In this document: positions 17,333 through 25,397 of the stretch, one piece after another
Position numbering within the stretch: position 1 is the first letter of the stretch
How the letters are laid out: each line of letters opens with the position of its first letter
Origin: Paenirhodobacter enshiensis
GTDB lineage: Bacteria > Pseudomonadota > Alphaproteobacteria > Rhodobacterales > Rhodobacteraceae
NCBI RefSeq assembly: GCF_000740785.1
Contig: NZ_JFZB01000035.1
Coordinates: forward strand, 1-54,434
Length of the DNA: 54,434 nucleotides
Direction of reading: 5' to 3'
The notes under the pieces: generated by a model
Database searches by the model: none
Seen by the model: only the letters and a program-made list of their open reading frames with translations
Told to the model about the DNA's origin: nothing
Made by a program: the position numbers and the translations under genes

Positions 17333-18013
17333 ATGACCTCCCCTGACCAGAGCCTGGCCGCGCTGACATGGCGCGATGACACCACGCCGGTCTCGACGCG
17401 GTTCGACGATCCGTATTTCAGCCTCGCGGGCGGGCTGGACGAGGCGCGTCATGTCTTCCTTGCCGGCAACGATCTGCCCGAACGGTTGCACCCCGGCTTC
17501 GCGGTGGCGGAACTCGGCTTCGGCACCGGGCTGAACCTGATCGCGCTGTCCCTTCTCGCCGGGCAGCTCGCCCTGCCCGGCCCCGTGAGCTTCACGAGCT
17601 TCGAGGCCTATCCGATGTCGGCCGATGAAGCCCGCCGCGCGCTGAGCGCCTTCCCCGAGGCGCTCTCCGCCGCCGAACCGTTGTTGCAGGCGCTGAGCGA
17701 AGGCACGACGCGGTTCACCCTCGGGCGCATCGAAGCCGAGATCGTCCGGGGCGATGCGCGCGAGACCCTGCCCCGCTGGTCCGGGGCGGCCGACGCCTGG
17801 TTCCTCGACGGCTTCTCGCCCGCGAAGAACCCCGAACTGTGGGAACCCGGCCTGATGGCCGAGCTCGCCCGCCACACCAGACCGGGCGGCAGTTTCGCCA
17901 CCTACAGCGCCGCCGGCGCCATTCGCCGTGCCCTCGATGCGGCCGGTTTCGACGTCACCCGCACCCCCGGCTTCGCCGGCAAGCGCCACATGAGCCGAGG
18001 ATCCCTCAAATGA
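17333..18013 (+). CDS. mnmD: tRNA 5-methylaminomethyl-2-thiouridine methyltransferase MnmD
   Basis: This SAM-dependent methyltransferase makes the last step of mnm5s2U34 synthesis in tRNAs for Lys, Glu and Gln. Motif I is VAELGFGTGLNLIAL, and the family-specific DAWFLDGFSPAKNPELW segment is present with the following TYSAAGAIRRAL block. It is 226 residues, a stand-alone version of the E. coli MnmC N-terminal domain with no fused oxidoreductase. It ends in an ATGA overlap with the DMT transporter gene and is divergent from an FAD oxidoreductase that could supply the missing activity. Confidence 0.92.
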   Translation: MTSPDQSLAALTWRDDTTPVSTRFDDPYFSLAGGLDEARHVFLAGNDLPERLHPGFAVAELGFGTGLNLIALSLLAGQLALPGPVSFTSFEAYPMSADEARRALSAFPEALSAAEPLLQALSEGTTRFTLGRIEAEIVRGDARETLPRWSGAADAWFLDGFSPAKNPELWEPGLMAELARHTRPGGSFATYSAAGAIRRALDAAGFDVTRTPGFAGKRHMSRGSLK

Positions 18014-18885
18014 CCCCACAGAACCAGAAACTCGGCGTCGCGATCATGGCGCTGACGACGCTGGTCTTCGCCTCGCAGGACGGGTTCTCGCGCCATCTGG
18101 CGGGGACCTACAACGTCTTTCTGGTGGTGATGATCCGCTACTGGTTCTTCGCGGCCTTCGTGATCTTGCTGGCGCTGCGCAGACCGGGCGAGATGCAGCG
18201 GATGCTGCGCCCGCGTTATCCGGTCCTGCAGATCCTGCGCGGCGTGCTGCTGGTTCTGGAGATCGACATCACCATCCAGTCCTTCGTGTTTCTGGGACTG
18301 GTCGACGCGCAGGCGATCTTCATCAGCTATCCGCTGATGATCGCCGCACTGTCCGTGCCGGTGCTGGGAGAACGCTTCGGCTGGCGGCGGTGGGCGGCGA
18401 TCGGAGTGGGCTTCCTCGGCGTGCTGATCATCCTCAGGCCCGGGTTCGGGGTGTTCTCGCCCTATGCGCTGATGCCGCTCGCGGGGGCGTTCGCCTTTGC
18501 CATCTACGGGGTGATGACACGCTATGTCGCGCGCGGCGACGATGCGGCGGTGTCGTTCTTCTGGACCGGCATCGCCGGCGCGGTCACCGCCACGCTGATC
18601 GGGATCTGGCACTGGCAGCCGATGACCGGCTCCGACTGGATCTGGATGACGGTGCTGAGCCTTCTGGGCATCCTTGGCCACGGCATGATGATCCGCGCCT
18701 ATGAGCTGGCCGAGGCCTCGAGCCTGCAGCCCATCGCTTATCTGCAGCTGGTGTTCAGCGCCGCGGTGGGGATGATCGTCTTCGGCGATGTGCTGCATCT
18801 GAACGTGGCGGTGGGCGCGGCGCTGACGTCGGGCGCCGGGCTGTTCACCATCTGGCGCGCCCGAATGCAGATGAAGCACGGCTGA
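18010..18885 (+). CDS. DMT superfamily (EamA) transporter
   Basis: This is an inner-membrane transporter of 291 residues with ten hydrophobic segments in two EamA repeats, ending with the usual short basic tail. Its start overlaps the mnmD stop as ATGA, so it is translationally coupled. The frame is open further upstream, but homology begins at MTPQNQKLGVAIMAL. The substrate is unknown; relatives export amino acids or nucleotide-derived metabolites. It converges on the lytic transglycosylase with 19 bases between stops. Confidence 0.88.
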   Translation: MTPQNQKLGVAIMALTTLVFASQDGFSRHLAGTYNVFLVVMIRYWFFAAFVILLALRRPGEMQRMLRPRYPVLQILRGVLLVLEIDITIQSFVFLGLVDAQAIFISYPLMIAALSVPVLGERFGWRRWAAIGVGFLGVLIILRPGFGVFSPYALMPLAGAFAFAIYGVMTRYVARGDDAAVSFFWTGIAGAVTATLIGIWHWQPMTGSDWIWMTVLSLLGILGHGMMIRAYELAEASSLQPIAYLQLVFSAAVGMIVFGDVLHLNVAVGAALTSGAGLFTIWRARMQMKHG

Positions 18886-18904
18886 ACGCCGTGCCGTCCT
18901 CCGC

Positions 18905-21106
18905 TCAGGGCGCCGGAGCCGCAGACGGGCCGGCACCGGGCGGGACGACAGGCGGTGCAGCATCCGCGGGCGCGGGCGCGGACTCCGGGCCGTCGGTTGC
19001 CGGACTGTCTGCGGGAGGCGTCGCGGCCTCGGGTTCCGGAGGCGAGACCGGCGGGCTGCCGCGCAGCTCCTCGGTGAAGCGCAGCGGGCCCGGCACGTCG
19101 ATGCCGAGGCGCGCGCGATAGACCGGCAGACTTTCCGCCACGCGCATGACGTAATTGCGGGTCTCGGCATAAGGGATCATCTCGATCCAGTCGACGATAT
19201 CGGTTTCAGGCAGGCGCGGATCGCCCATCTGCGCGATCCAGGCACGCGCCCGCGCCGGGCCGGCGTTGTAGCCCACCGCCACCAGAACCGGCGAGGTGCC
19301 GAATTCGGCGCGCAACCGCGCCAGATAGGCACTGCCCAGCCGGATGTTGTAAGCCGGGTCCTGGGTCAGCCGTGTCCGGTCGAAGGTCTCGCCGACCTCG
19401 GGGGCCATCAGCTGCGCTGTGGTCGGCATCAGCTGCATCAGACCGAGCGCGCCGACCTGGCTGACCGCGGCCGGGTCGAACTCGCTCTCGCGCCGGGCGA
19501 TCGACAGGGCCAGCTCCTCGGGCACGGCGAGATCGCCGGTCGGCAGATCCGGGAGCGGATAATAGGGCCGCACCAGAACCTCGCCCGAAAGCGCCGCACG
19601 CTTCGCCAGCATCAGAGCGAGCTTCGCGTCGCCGCGCTCCTCGGCCATGGCGGCCAGAGCCGGGATCCGGTCGTCGCCCCGCGTCAGCGCGATCTGCATC
19701 ACGAAGCGGCGCGCCTGATCGCCGGCATCGACGCGGTAAAGCGCATCGGCGGCGCGAAACAGTGACGAGGTGACGAAAGGCGCCCCGTGCCAGTCGGGCA
19801 GCGACGGCGGCCAGAGGAATTCCGGATCGAGCGGCAGCCCCGCCTTCTCGGCGCACAGCAGCCCGTAAAACGCCGTCTGCCAGGCGGCACCGCGCCGCCA
19901 GGCGGCCTTCGCCTCGACCGGCAGACCGAGGTCGGCAAGCGCCCGCCCCTGCCAGTAGGCCGCGCGCGCCGCGCTGATCGGGCTTTTGACATTGGCGACC
20001 AGCCGCTCGAAATGCGCGAGCGCCGTCGGCCCGTCGCCAAGCTTCAGCGCCGCATACCCCGCCAGCCATTCGAGATCGGCCCAATCCTCGCCGCCCGGCT
20101 CCATCCGGTGGCGCGCGGCGAGTTTGTAAGCCGTCGCGGCATCGCCCTTGCGCAGGGAAAAGCGGGCGAGCTGACCGCGCAATCCCGCCCAGGCCGACGG
20201 ATCGCCAAGGCTTTCGGCGTCGTCCGAGGCCTGCAGCACCAGATCGGCTGCGCCGTCCTCCTGCCCCATGCGCCAGCGCCACAGCGCCCGGTCCCGCATC
20301 AGCCCCGGATCGGCCTGCAACCCGGCCGGCACCGCGAGCACCAGCGCATCGACGCCCGGCGCCCGACGGGCGAGCGCGATCCGCGCCGCAGCCAGCGTGC
20401 GCAGATCGGTATCGACGAGGCCGAGCATCCGCCCCGCCTGATCGAGATCGCCACGGTCGAGCAGAATGCGCAGCCGCGCTGCATGATCGGCGGCGACGCG
20501 CGCGCCGTAAGCGGCCAGAAACGTATCCTGCTGACTGACCGAAAAACTCATCGTGCGCCAGATCTCGCGGGCGGTGCGGTCGGCCTCGGCGCCCTGCCCG
20601 GTCGCGTCAAGCGCGGCGATCAGCGCGACCGCGCCGCCCGGCGACATCGGCCGGGTGCGGGCGAACCAGGCGATCACCTCGGCCGGAGGAACGCTGGCCA
20701 GCTTGTCCTCGGCACGCCGGCGGACCAGCTCGACGCCGGGCCAGTCGGGATGACGCGACACGAAATCGCGGTCGTCAGCGAAACTGCCCTGGCCGGCGCG
20801 CAGCCGCATCCAGTCGATCACATCGGCCCCGATATCGCCCGCGGCCTCGCCCTCGGCCTGCGCGAACACCCAGTCGCCGCGCGCGGCGAGCGTGAGCGCG
20901 CGGCGCAACGCCAGATCGGCGACGCGCTGCGCCTCGGCCGGATCGGGGACCGCGGCGTCGGGACCGACCCCGACCGGGATCGGGGCGTGAACTTCGGGCA
21001 CGGGTGCGGCCTCTGTCCCCGCCGCACCCGCCTGCTGCGCGCCCGCGGGCACGGCATATCCTAAGGTTACGGCCACGAGGGCCGCGGGAACGATCAAACG
21101 GGTCAT
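18905..21106 (-). CDS. Soluble lytic murein transglycosylase (Slt70-like)
   Basis: This periplasmic enzyme cleaves peptidoglycan between MurNAc and GlcNAc with formation of 1,6-anhydro-MurNAc. The 733-residue precursor begins with a signal peptide (MTRLIVPAALVAVTLGYAVPAGAQ). A long alpha-helical superhelix (about 90-500) is followed by the SLT domain: catalytic E540 in ARRESEFDP, then GALGLMQLMPTTAQ and VGYNAGPARA. The last about 50 residues are Pro/Ala/Glu-rich low complexity, an addition to the E. coli form. The frame extends to 21163, but the signal peptide fixes the start. It is divergent from dapA. Confidence 0.92.
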   Translation of the reverse strand: MTRLIVPAALVAVTLGYAVPAGAQQAGAAGTEAAPVPEVHAPIPVGVGPDAAVPDPAEAQRVADLALRRALTLAARGDWVFAQAEGEAAGDIGADVIDWMRLRAGQGSFADDRDFVSRHPDWPGVELVRRRAEDKLASVPPAEVIAWFARTRPMSPGGAVALIAALDATGQGAEADRTAREIWRTMSFSVSQQDTFLAAYGARVAADHAARLRILLDRGDLDQAGRMLGLVDTDLRTLAAARIALARRAPGVDALVLAVPAGLQADPGLMRDRALWRWRMGQEDGAADLVLQASDDAESLGDPSAWAGLRGQLARFSLRKGDAATAYKLAARHRMEPGGEDWADLEWLAGYAALKLGDGPTALAHFERLVANVKSPISAARAAYWQGRALADLGLPVEAKAAWRRGAAWQTAFYGLLCAEKAGLPLDPEFLWPPSLPDWHGAPFVTSSLFRAADALYRVDAGDQARRFVMQIALTRGDDRIPALAAMAEERGDAKLALMLAKRAALSGEVLVRPYYPLPDLPTGDLAVPEELALSIARRESEFDPAAVSQVGALGLMQLMPTTAQLMAPEVGETFDRTRLTQDPAYNIRLGSAYLARLRAEFGTSPVLVAVGYNAGPARARAWIAQMGDPRLPETDIVDWIEMIPYAETRNYVMRVAESLPVYRARLGIDVPGPLRFTEELRGSPPVSPPEPEAATPPADSPATDGPESAPAPADAAPPVVPPGAGPSAAPAP

Positions 21107-21158
21107 CTGCACTGCTCGGTGTTTCGGCCTTGTTGCAGTAAGGCCCGTCCGGGCGCAA

Positions 21159-21173
21159 TTCACAAGTTGTGAA
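21159..21173. promoter_or_regulatory. Perfect palindrome in slt/dapA divergent promoter
   Basis: TTCACAA-G-TTGTGAA is a 15-base inverted repeat with perfect arms, located 53 bases left of the slt start and 74 bases right-reading before dapA. Its symmetry and place suggest a dimeric repressor or activator site. The regulator is not identifiable from the sequence. Confidence 0.5.
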
Positions 21174-21246
21174 GGTGCAGGGCCTCGCCTATGGTCCCGC
21201 GCATCATCAACCGGGCGAATCCGCCCGCAAACTTCAGGAGCGTGTC

Positions 21247-22119
21247 ATGTTCAAAGGGTCGTTTCCCGCCCTCGTCACGCCGTTCAAGAACGGCGAGCTG
21301 GATCTGGACACGCTGAAAAAACTGATCGACTGGCATGTCGAGCAGGGCTCGGACGGGGTGGTGCCGGTGGGCACCACGGGCGAGAGCCCGACGCTGAGCC
21401 ACGAAGAGCACAACCGCGTCATCGAAGAGGTCGTGAAGGCCTCCGCCGGGCGGCTGAAGGTGATCGCGGGCGCGGGCTCGAACTCGACCGCCGAGGGTAT
21501 CGACCTGATCCGTCACGCCGAGGCCGCGGGCGCGGATGCGGCGCTGGTCGTCACGCCCTATTACAACAAGCCGACCCAGCGCGGCATGATCGCGCATTTC
21601 ACCGCGGTGCATGACGCCTCGACCCTGCCGATCGTGATCTACAACATCCCCGGCCGTTCGGTCGTCGACATGATCCCCGAGACGATGGGCGAGCTGGCGA
21701 AGCTGCCGCGCATCGTCGGGGTGAAAGACGCGACCGGCGATCTGAGCCGCGTGGCCAAGCAGCGCATGACCTGCGGTGCGGATTTCATCCAGCTCTCGGG
21801 CGAGGATGCGACGGCCGTCGGCTTCAACGCGATGGGCGGCGTGGGCTGCATCTCGGTCACCGCGAACGTGGCACCGAAGCTGTGCGCGGAAATGCAGGCG
21901 GCGACGCTGGCCGGCGATTACGCGAAGGCCGTCGAATATCAGGACAAGCTGATGCCGCTGCATATCGCGATCTTCCTCGAACCCGGCGTGTCGGGGGCGA
22001 AATACGCGATGTCGAAGCTCGGCCTGTGCTCGGCCGAGGTGCGGCTGCCGCTGACCGAGCTGAGCGAGACCACCAAGGCGAAGATCGACGAGGCCATGCG
22101 CCACGCCGGGCTGATCTGA
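21247..22119 (+). CDS. dapA: 4-hydroxy-tetrahydrodipicolinate synthase
   Basis: DapA condenses pyruvate and aspartate semialdehyde, the first step of the diaminopimelate/lysine branch that feeds peptidoglycan. It is a TIM barrel of 290 residues. Catalytic residues by count: Schiff-base K160 (GVKDATGD), Y132 (YNIPGRS), and T43-T44 in GTTGES. The frame is open from 21169, but an AGGAG site and homology place the ATG at 21247. A clean intrinsic terminator follows. It shares its promoter region with the divergent peptidoglycan hydrolase gene, a possibly meaningful cell-wall pairing. Confidence 0.96.
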   Translation: MFKGSFPALVTPFKNGELDLDTLKKLIDWHVEQGSDGVVPVGTTGESPTLSHEEHNRVIEEVVKASAGRLKVIAGAGSNSTAEGIDLIRHAEAAGADAALVVTPYYNKPTQRGMIAHFTAVHDASTLPIVIYNIPGRSVVDMIPETMGELAKLPRIVGVKDATGDLSRVAKQRMTCGADFIQLSGEDATAVGFNAMGGVGCISVTANVAPKLCAEMQAATLAGDYAKAVEYQDKLMPLHIAIFLEPGVSGAKYAMSKLGLCSAEVRLPLTELSETTKAKIDEAMRHAGLI

Positions 22120-22147
22120 GCCTGACGGCGATCTTGCGGAACGTTTG

Positions 22148-22179
22148 ACGGGGGGCCTGCGGGCTCCCCGTTCTTTTTT
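22148..22179 (+). terminator. Intrinsic terminator of dapA
   Basis: The stem ACGGGG/CCCCGT (22148-22153 with 22166-22171) carries a GC-rich upper part and is followed directly by TTCTTTTTT. It lies 28 bases past the dapA stop. Confidence 0.88.
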
Positions 22180-22206
22180 GCAGTGTTGCCCTGGCGGAGA
22201 GCGCGC

Positions 22207-22277
22207 GGGGGGCTCTGCCCCCGCCTTCGCTGCGCGAAGCCTCCCCCGGGATATTTGGGGAAAGCCGAAAGAGAAAG
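22207..22277 (+). repeat. Double-hairpin intergenic repeat, copy 3
   Basis: Hairpin one is GGGGGC-TCT-GCCCCC (22208-22222), hairpin two CTTCGC-TGC-GCGAAG (22225-22239), then CCTCCCCCGGGATATTTGGGG and a diverged GAAAGCCGAAAGAG tail. It lies between the dapA terminator and the end of the glutamine synthetase gene, again a convergent gap and the same orientation as the other copies. Because dapA already has a terminator, this copy is not needed for plus-strand termination. Confidence 0.85.
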
Positions 22278-22290
22278 GGGTTCGCTTTTC

Positions 22291-23673
22291 TCAGACGTTG
22301 TGAAGGTAGAGCGCGTAATCGACGTCGGCGATCCAGCGCGCCACGCGCTCGTATTCCGCCGCCTTGATCGCGGTGAAGGTGCGGTGCATGTCGGCGCCGA
22401 GCGCATCCTTCAGGAACGCCGAATCCTTCGCGGCGCGGATCGCCTCGCGCCAGTCGCCGGGGATCGGCAGATCGGGGCGGGCGTCATAGCCGTTGCCCAC
22501 CGTCTCGGGGCCGGGGTCGATCTGCTCGGAGAGGCCGAGGCGCAGACCGGCGAGGATCGTCGCCGCGACCAGATAGGGGTTGGCGTCGACGCCCGAGGGG
22601 CGATGCTCGATCCGGCGCGCGGCGACGTCGCCCGCCGGGATGCGCAGCGCGACCGAGCGGTTGTTCACCCCCCAGGAGGGCGAGACCGGCGCATAGCTTT
22701 GATTGGCGAAGCGGCGCCAGGAATTCGCGTGCGGCGCGAAGACCAGCATCGATTCGCCCATCGTGCGGCGCATCCCGCCGATGGCGTGGCGGATGGTGTC
22801 GGTCCACTGGCCCTCGACCGCCTCGGCGAACAGGTTGCGACCGCGCCCGTCGGCGAGGCTGACGTGGAAGTGCATCCCAGAGCCCGCGTATTTCTCGATC
22901 GGCTTGGCCATGAAACAGGCGGTGACGCCATGCCGGCGCGCCTGCATCCGCACGATGCGCTTCAGCCGGATCAGATCGTCGGCCGCCTGCATCACGTCGG
23001 TGCGGTAATGCAGCGTCAGCTCGTACTGGCCGGGGGCGTATTCCGAGATCACCGTCTCGGCGCGGATGTCCTGCAAGGCGGCGGCGCGGTAGATGTCGGA
23101 GAACAGGGGCTCCATCCCGTGCAGATGATCGACGGAATAGACCTCGGTCCAGTCGGAGCGGCGCCCGTCGAGCACCGCGGCCGCCGGGCGCACGCCATGA
23201 CTGGTATCGGGGTCGAGCAGGAAGAATTCGAGCTCGAACGCGCCCGCGGGATGCAGCCCCTCGGCCGCCATGGCGCGGACCTGACGCGACAGCGCATGGC
23301 GCGGATCCGAGGTCATCTCGGCCCCGTCGAGGTGATACATGCTCATCAGCAGTTCGCCGCGCGGCGGGTTCGTGCCATGCAGCGGCTTGAGCGTCCCCGG
23401 CACCGGCCAGGCGCGCATGTCGCCATCGCCCTGATCCCAGATCAGCCCGGTCTCGTGCACATCCTCGCCCACGATGTCGAGGCCCATGATCGAGATCGGC
23501 AGATGCCGGCCCGAGGTATAGAGGCCCGTCAGCTCGTGCCGGCGGATGATCTTGCCGCGGCCGATGCCGTTCGCATCGGTCAGCACGATGTCGAAGGACT
23601 CAATCTCGGGGTGACGGGCGAGGAAATCCTCGGCTTCGGCAAGGGTGGAGCCGGAGGGGGAAACGGTGGTCAT
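22291..23673 (-). CDS. Glutamine synthetase family protein (PuuA-like gamma-glutamyl ligase)
   Basis: This is an ATP-dependent ligase of the GS fold with 460 residues. The catalytic motifs are AFELEFFLLD (about 144-153), GSGMHFHVSL with the ammonia/ATP-region histidine, NRSVALRIP and EHRPSGVDANPYL. The sequence is closer to gamma-glutamylputrescine-type synthetases (PuuA/GlnT-like) than to GlnA: no adenylylation-loop tyrosine segment is apparent. The substrate is probably a primary amine or polyamine; no puu partner genes adjoin. It lies downstream of nhaD on the same strand, separated by a strong hairpin. Confidence 0.85.
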   Translation of the reverse strand: MTTVSPSGSTLAEAEDFLARHPEIESFDIVLTDANGIGRGKIIRRHELTGLYTSGRHLPISIMGLDIVGEDVHETGLIWDQGDGDMRAWPVPGTLKPLHGTNPPRGELLMSMYHLDGAEMTSDPRHALSRQVRAMAAEGLHPAGAFELEFFLLDPDTSHGVRPAAAVLDGRRSDWTEVYSVDHLHGMEPLFSDIYRAAALQDIRAETVISEYAPGQYELTLHYRTDVMQAADDLIRLKRIVRMQARRHGVTACFMAKPIEKYAGSGMHFHVSLADGRGRNLFAEAVEGQWTDTIRHAIGGMRRTMGESMLVFAPHANSWRRFANQSYAPVSPSWGVNNRSVALRIPAGDVAARRIEHRPSGVDANPYLVAATILAGLRLGLSEQIDPGPETVGNGYDARPDLPIPGDWREAIRAAKDSAFLKDALGADMHRTFTAIKAAEYERVARWIADVDYALYLHNV

Positions 23674-23730
23674 GACGGGTCTCGGTCAGCTGGGCCGGCG
23701 GGCGGCGATCACGGCATCATGATCGGGAAG

Positions 23731-23771
23731 CCCCGGGCGGGCAAGCCGGGACGCGGCGTGCCCGCCCGGGG
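23731..23771. other. Long GC hairpin between nhaD and the GS-like gene
   Basis: A perfect 13-bp inverted repeat, CCCCGGGCGGGCA (23731-23743) and TGCCCGCCCGGGG (23759-23771), has a 15-base loop. There is no T-run on either side, so it is not a textbook terminator. It could protect the nhaD 3' end or reduce read-through into the GS-like gene. Confidence 0.6.
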
Positions 23772-23781
23772 CGGGAAAGGT

Positions 23782-25086
23782 TCAGAAGAACCGCCCGTTC
23801 AGCGTCAGCTGCACAAGGATCGAGGCGACATAGCCCACGCCCACGGCCCAGCTCCATTTCATGTGGCTCATGAAAGTATAGGTGCCACGCGCCTGTCCCA
23901 TCAGCGCGACGCCGGCGGCCGAGCCGATCGACAGGAGAGACCCGCCCACCCCGCAGGTCAGGGTGATCAGCTGCCATTCGCCCGGCGACATCGAGGGGTC
24001 CATCAGGAGCACCGCATACATCAGCGGGATATTGTCGACGATGGCCGACAGCACCCCCACCGCGACATTCGCCACCGTGGCGCCGAAGCCGCCGTAAAGC
24101 CAGTGCGAGGCGAGCGCGAGATAGCCGAACGCGCCCAGCCCGCCGACCGCGAACAGGATGCCGAAGAAGAACAGCAGCGTGTCCCATTCGACCCGCGCCA
24201 CCTGCTTCAGCCCGTCGAGGGTCATCGTCGGGCTGTGCCGGCGCGCGCCGCGCATCGTCAGCACATAGGTGAACATCGACAGATAACCGAGGCCCAGCAT
24301 CATCCCCATCGCCGGCGGCAGGTGCAGCACGTTCTTGAACACCGCCGCCGTCGCCACCGTGGCGAGGAACAGCACCACCACGCCAAGCGCGCCGGGTTTT
24401 GCAGTGACGGTGCCGCCGCTGGCCTCGGGGCGGGTTTTGGGCAGCGCGAAATACATCAGCAGCGCCGGAACAACCCAGTTCACCAGCGCCGGCAGGAACA
24501 GGTCGAAGAACTCGAACAGTTCGAGCTTGCCCTTCTGCCACACCATCAGCGTGGTGATGTTACCGAACGGCGAGAACGCGCCGCCCGCATTGGAGGCGAC
24601 GACGATCGACACGCAGGAAATGACCGCGAAGCGCTTCTCGGCACCGGCGAGCGCCAGCACCACCGCCCCGATCACCAGCGCCGTCGTCAGATTGTCGAGC
24701 AGCCCCGCGAGGCAGAAGGCCAGCGCCCCGGTCAGCCAGTAAAGCTGCCGGTAACTCAGTCCGCGACCCACGAGCCAGCTGCGCAGCACCGCGAAGACCC
24801 GCCGCTCTTCCATCGTGTTGACGTAGGTGATGGCGACCAGCAGGAACAGGAACAGCTCGCCGTATTCCTCGATCATCTCGCGGGCATGGGCGTTGAGAAG
24901 CTCGGCCTGACCGGCGGCGACGTAGCTGACGCCCAGAAGCGCCCAGATCAGCCCCGCAGCCAGCATCACCGGCTTCGATTTGCGCATGTGCACGGCTTCC
25001 TCGAAGATCACCAGCACATAGGCGACGAGAAAGATCCCGAGCGAGACCAGCCCCGCCCAATGCCCCGTCAGATCCAGATCCGCCAT
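23782..25086 (-). CDS. nhaD: Na+/H+ antiporter NhaD
   Basis: NhaD exports sodium (and lithium) in exchange for protons; it belongs to the ion transporter superfamily and gives salt and alkaline pH tolerance. The product is 434 residues with about 11-12 hydrophobic segments. Family motifs are visible: LAGLLDNLTTALV, SNAGGAFSPFGNITTLMVW (the conserved SxxGGxxSPxGD-like region) and SAIVDNIPLMYA in the second repeat. It fits a marine or brackish lifestyle often seen in this order. It is divergent from opgG across a 311-base region. Confidence 0.92.
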   Translation of the reverse strand: MADLDLTGHWAGLVSLGIFLVAYVLVIFEEAVHMRKSKPVMLAAGLIWALLGVSYVAAGQAELLNAHAREMIEEYGELFLFLLVAITYVNTMEERRVFAVLRSWLVGRGLSYRQLYWLTGALAFCLAGLLDNLTTALVIGAVVLALAGAEKRFAVISCVSIVVASNAGGAFSPFGNITTLMVWQKGKLELFEFFDLFLPALVNWVVPALLMYFALPKTRPEASGGTVTAKPGALGVVVLFLATVATAAVFKNVLHLPPAMGMMLGLGYLSMFTYVLTMRGARRHSPTMTLDGLKQVARVEWDTLLFFFGILFAVGGLGAFGYLALASHWLYGGFGATVANVAVGVLSAIVDNIPLMYAVLLMDPSMSPGEWQLITLTCGVGGSLLSIGSAAGVALMGQARGTYTFMSHMKWSWAVGVGYVASILVQLTLNGRFF

Positions 25087-25397
25087 CGTCCACGCCCCCC
25101 GCGAGATTCACCTCGTTCCGCTTTAGCGCCGCACCGCGCCGAGGAACAGCCCCGGAGCGCCCCGACACCCGCCCGCACACCGGCGTCCGCATCGGCACAC
25201 CCCCGCCCGGGCACCGGCGAAATCCTGCCGCAACAACAGGCGAAAGGCGCTGCATCCGTGCCGCAGCGGCGGGCTTTGCACGGGCCGTGCCACAAAGCTC
25301 TCTTGCAAGTTAGCGGGCACTATGCGTAAGGATTTGGCAATTGCTGGACCGCGAAAAACGGGCCAAGATGAACTATATGAGATCGCTTGGAAAATAG
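25087..25397. promoter_or_regulatory. Divergent intergenic region nhaD/opgG
   Basis: This 311-base stretch has no credible gene. The left 180 bases are GC-rich without obvious signals. A perfect 13-base palindrome, GCACGG-G-CCGTGC, lies at 25278-25290. The last 90 bases are richer in A/T and should hold the opgG promoter, but no strong -35/-10 pair could be fixed. Both flanking operons respond to osmolarity or salt in known bacteria, so shared control is conceivable. Confidence 0.4.

Noticed and set aside
22183-25329. A 1048-codon plus-strand open frame opposite the GS-like gene and nhaD
   Set aside because: Composition is His/Arg/Asp-rich antisense noise typical of high-GC DNA; both minus-strand genes have intact family motifs.
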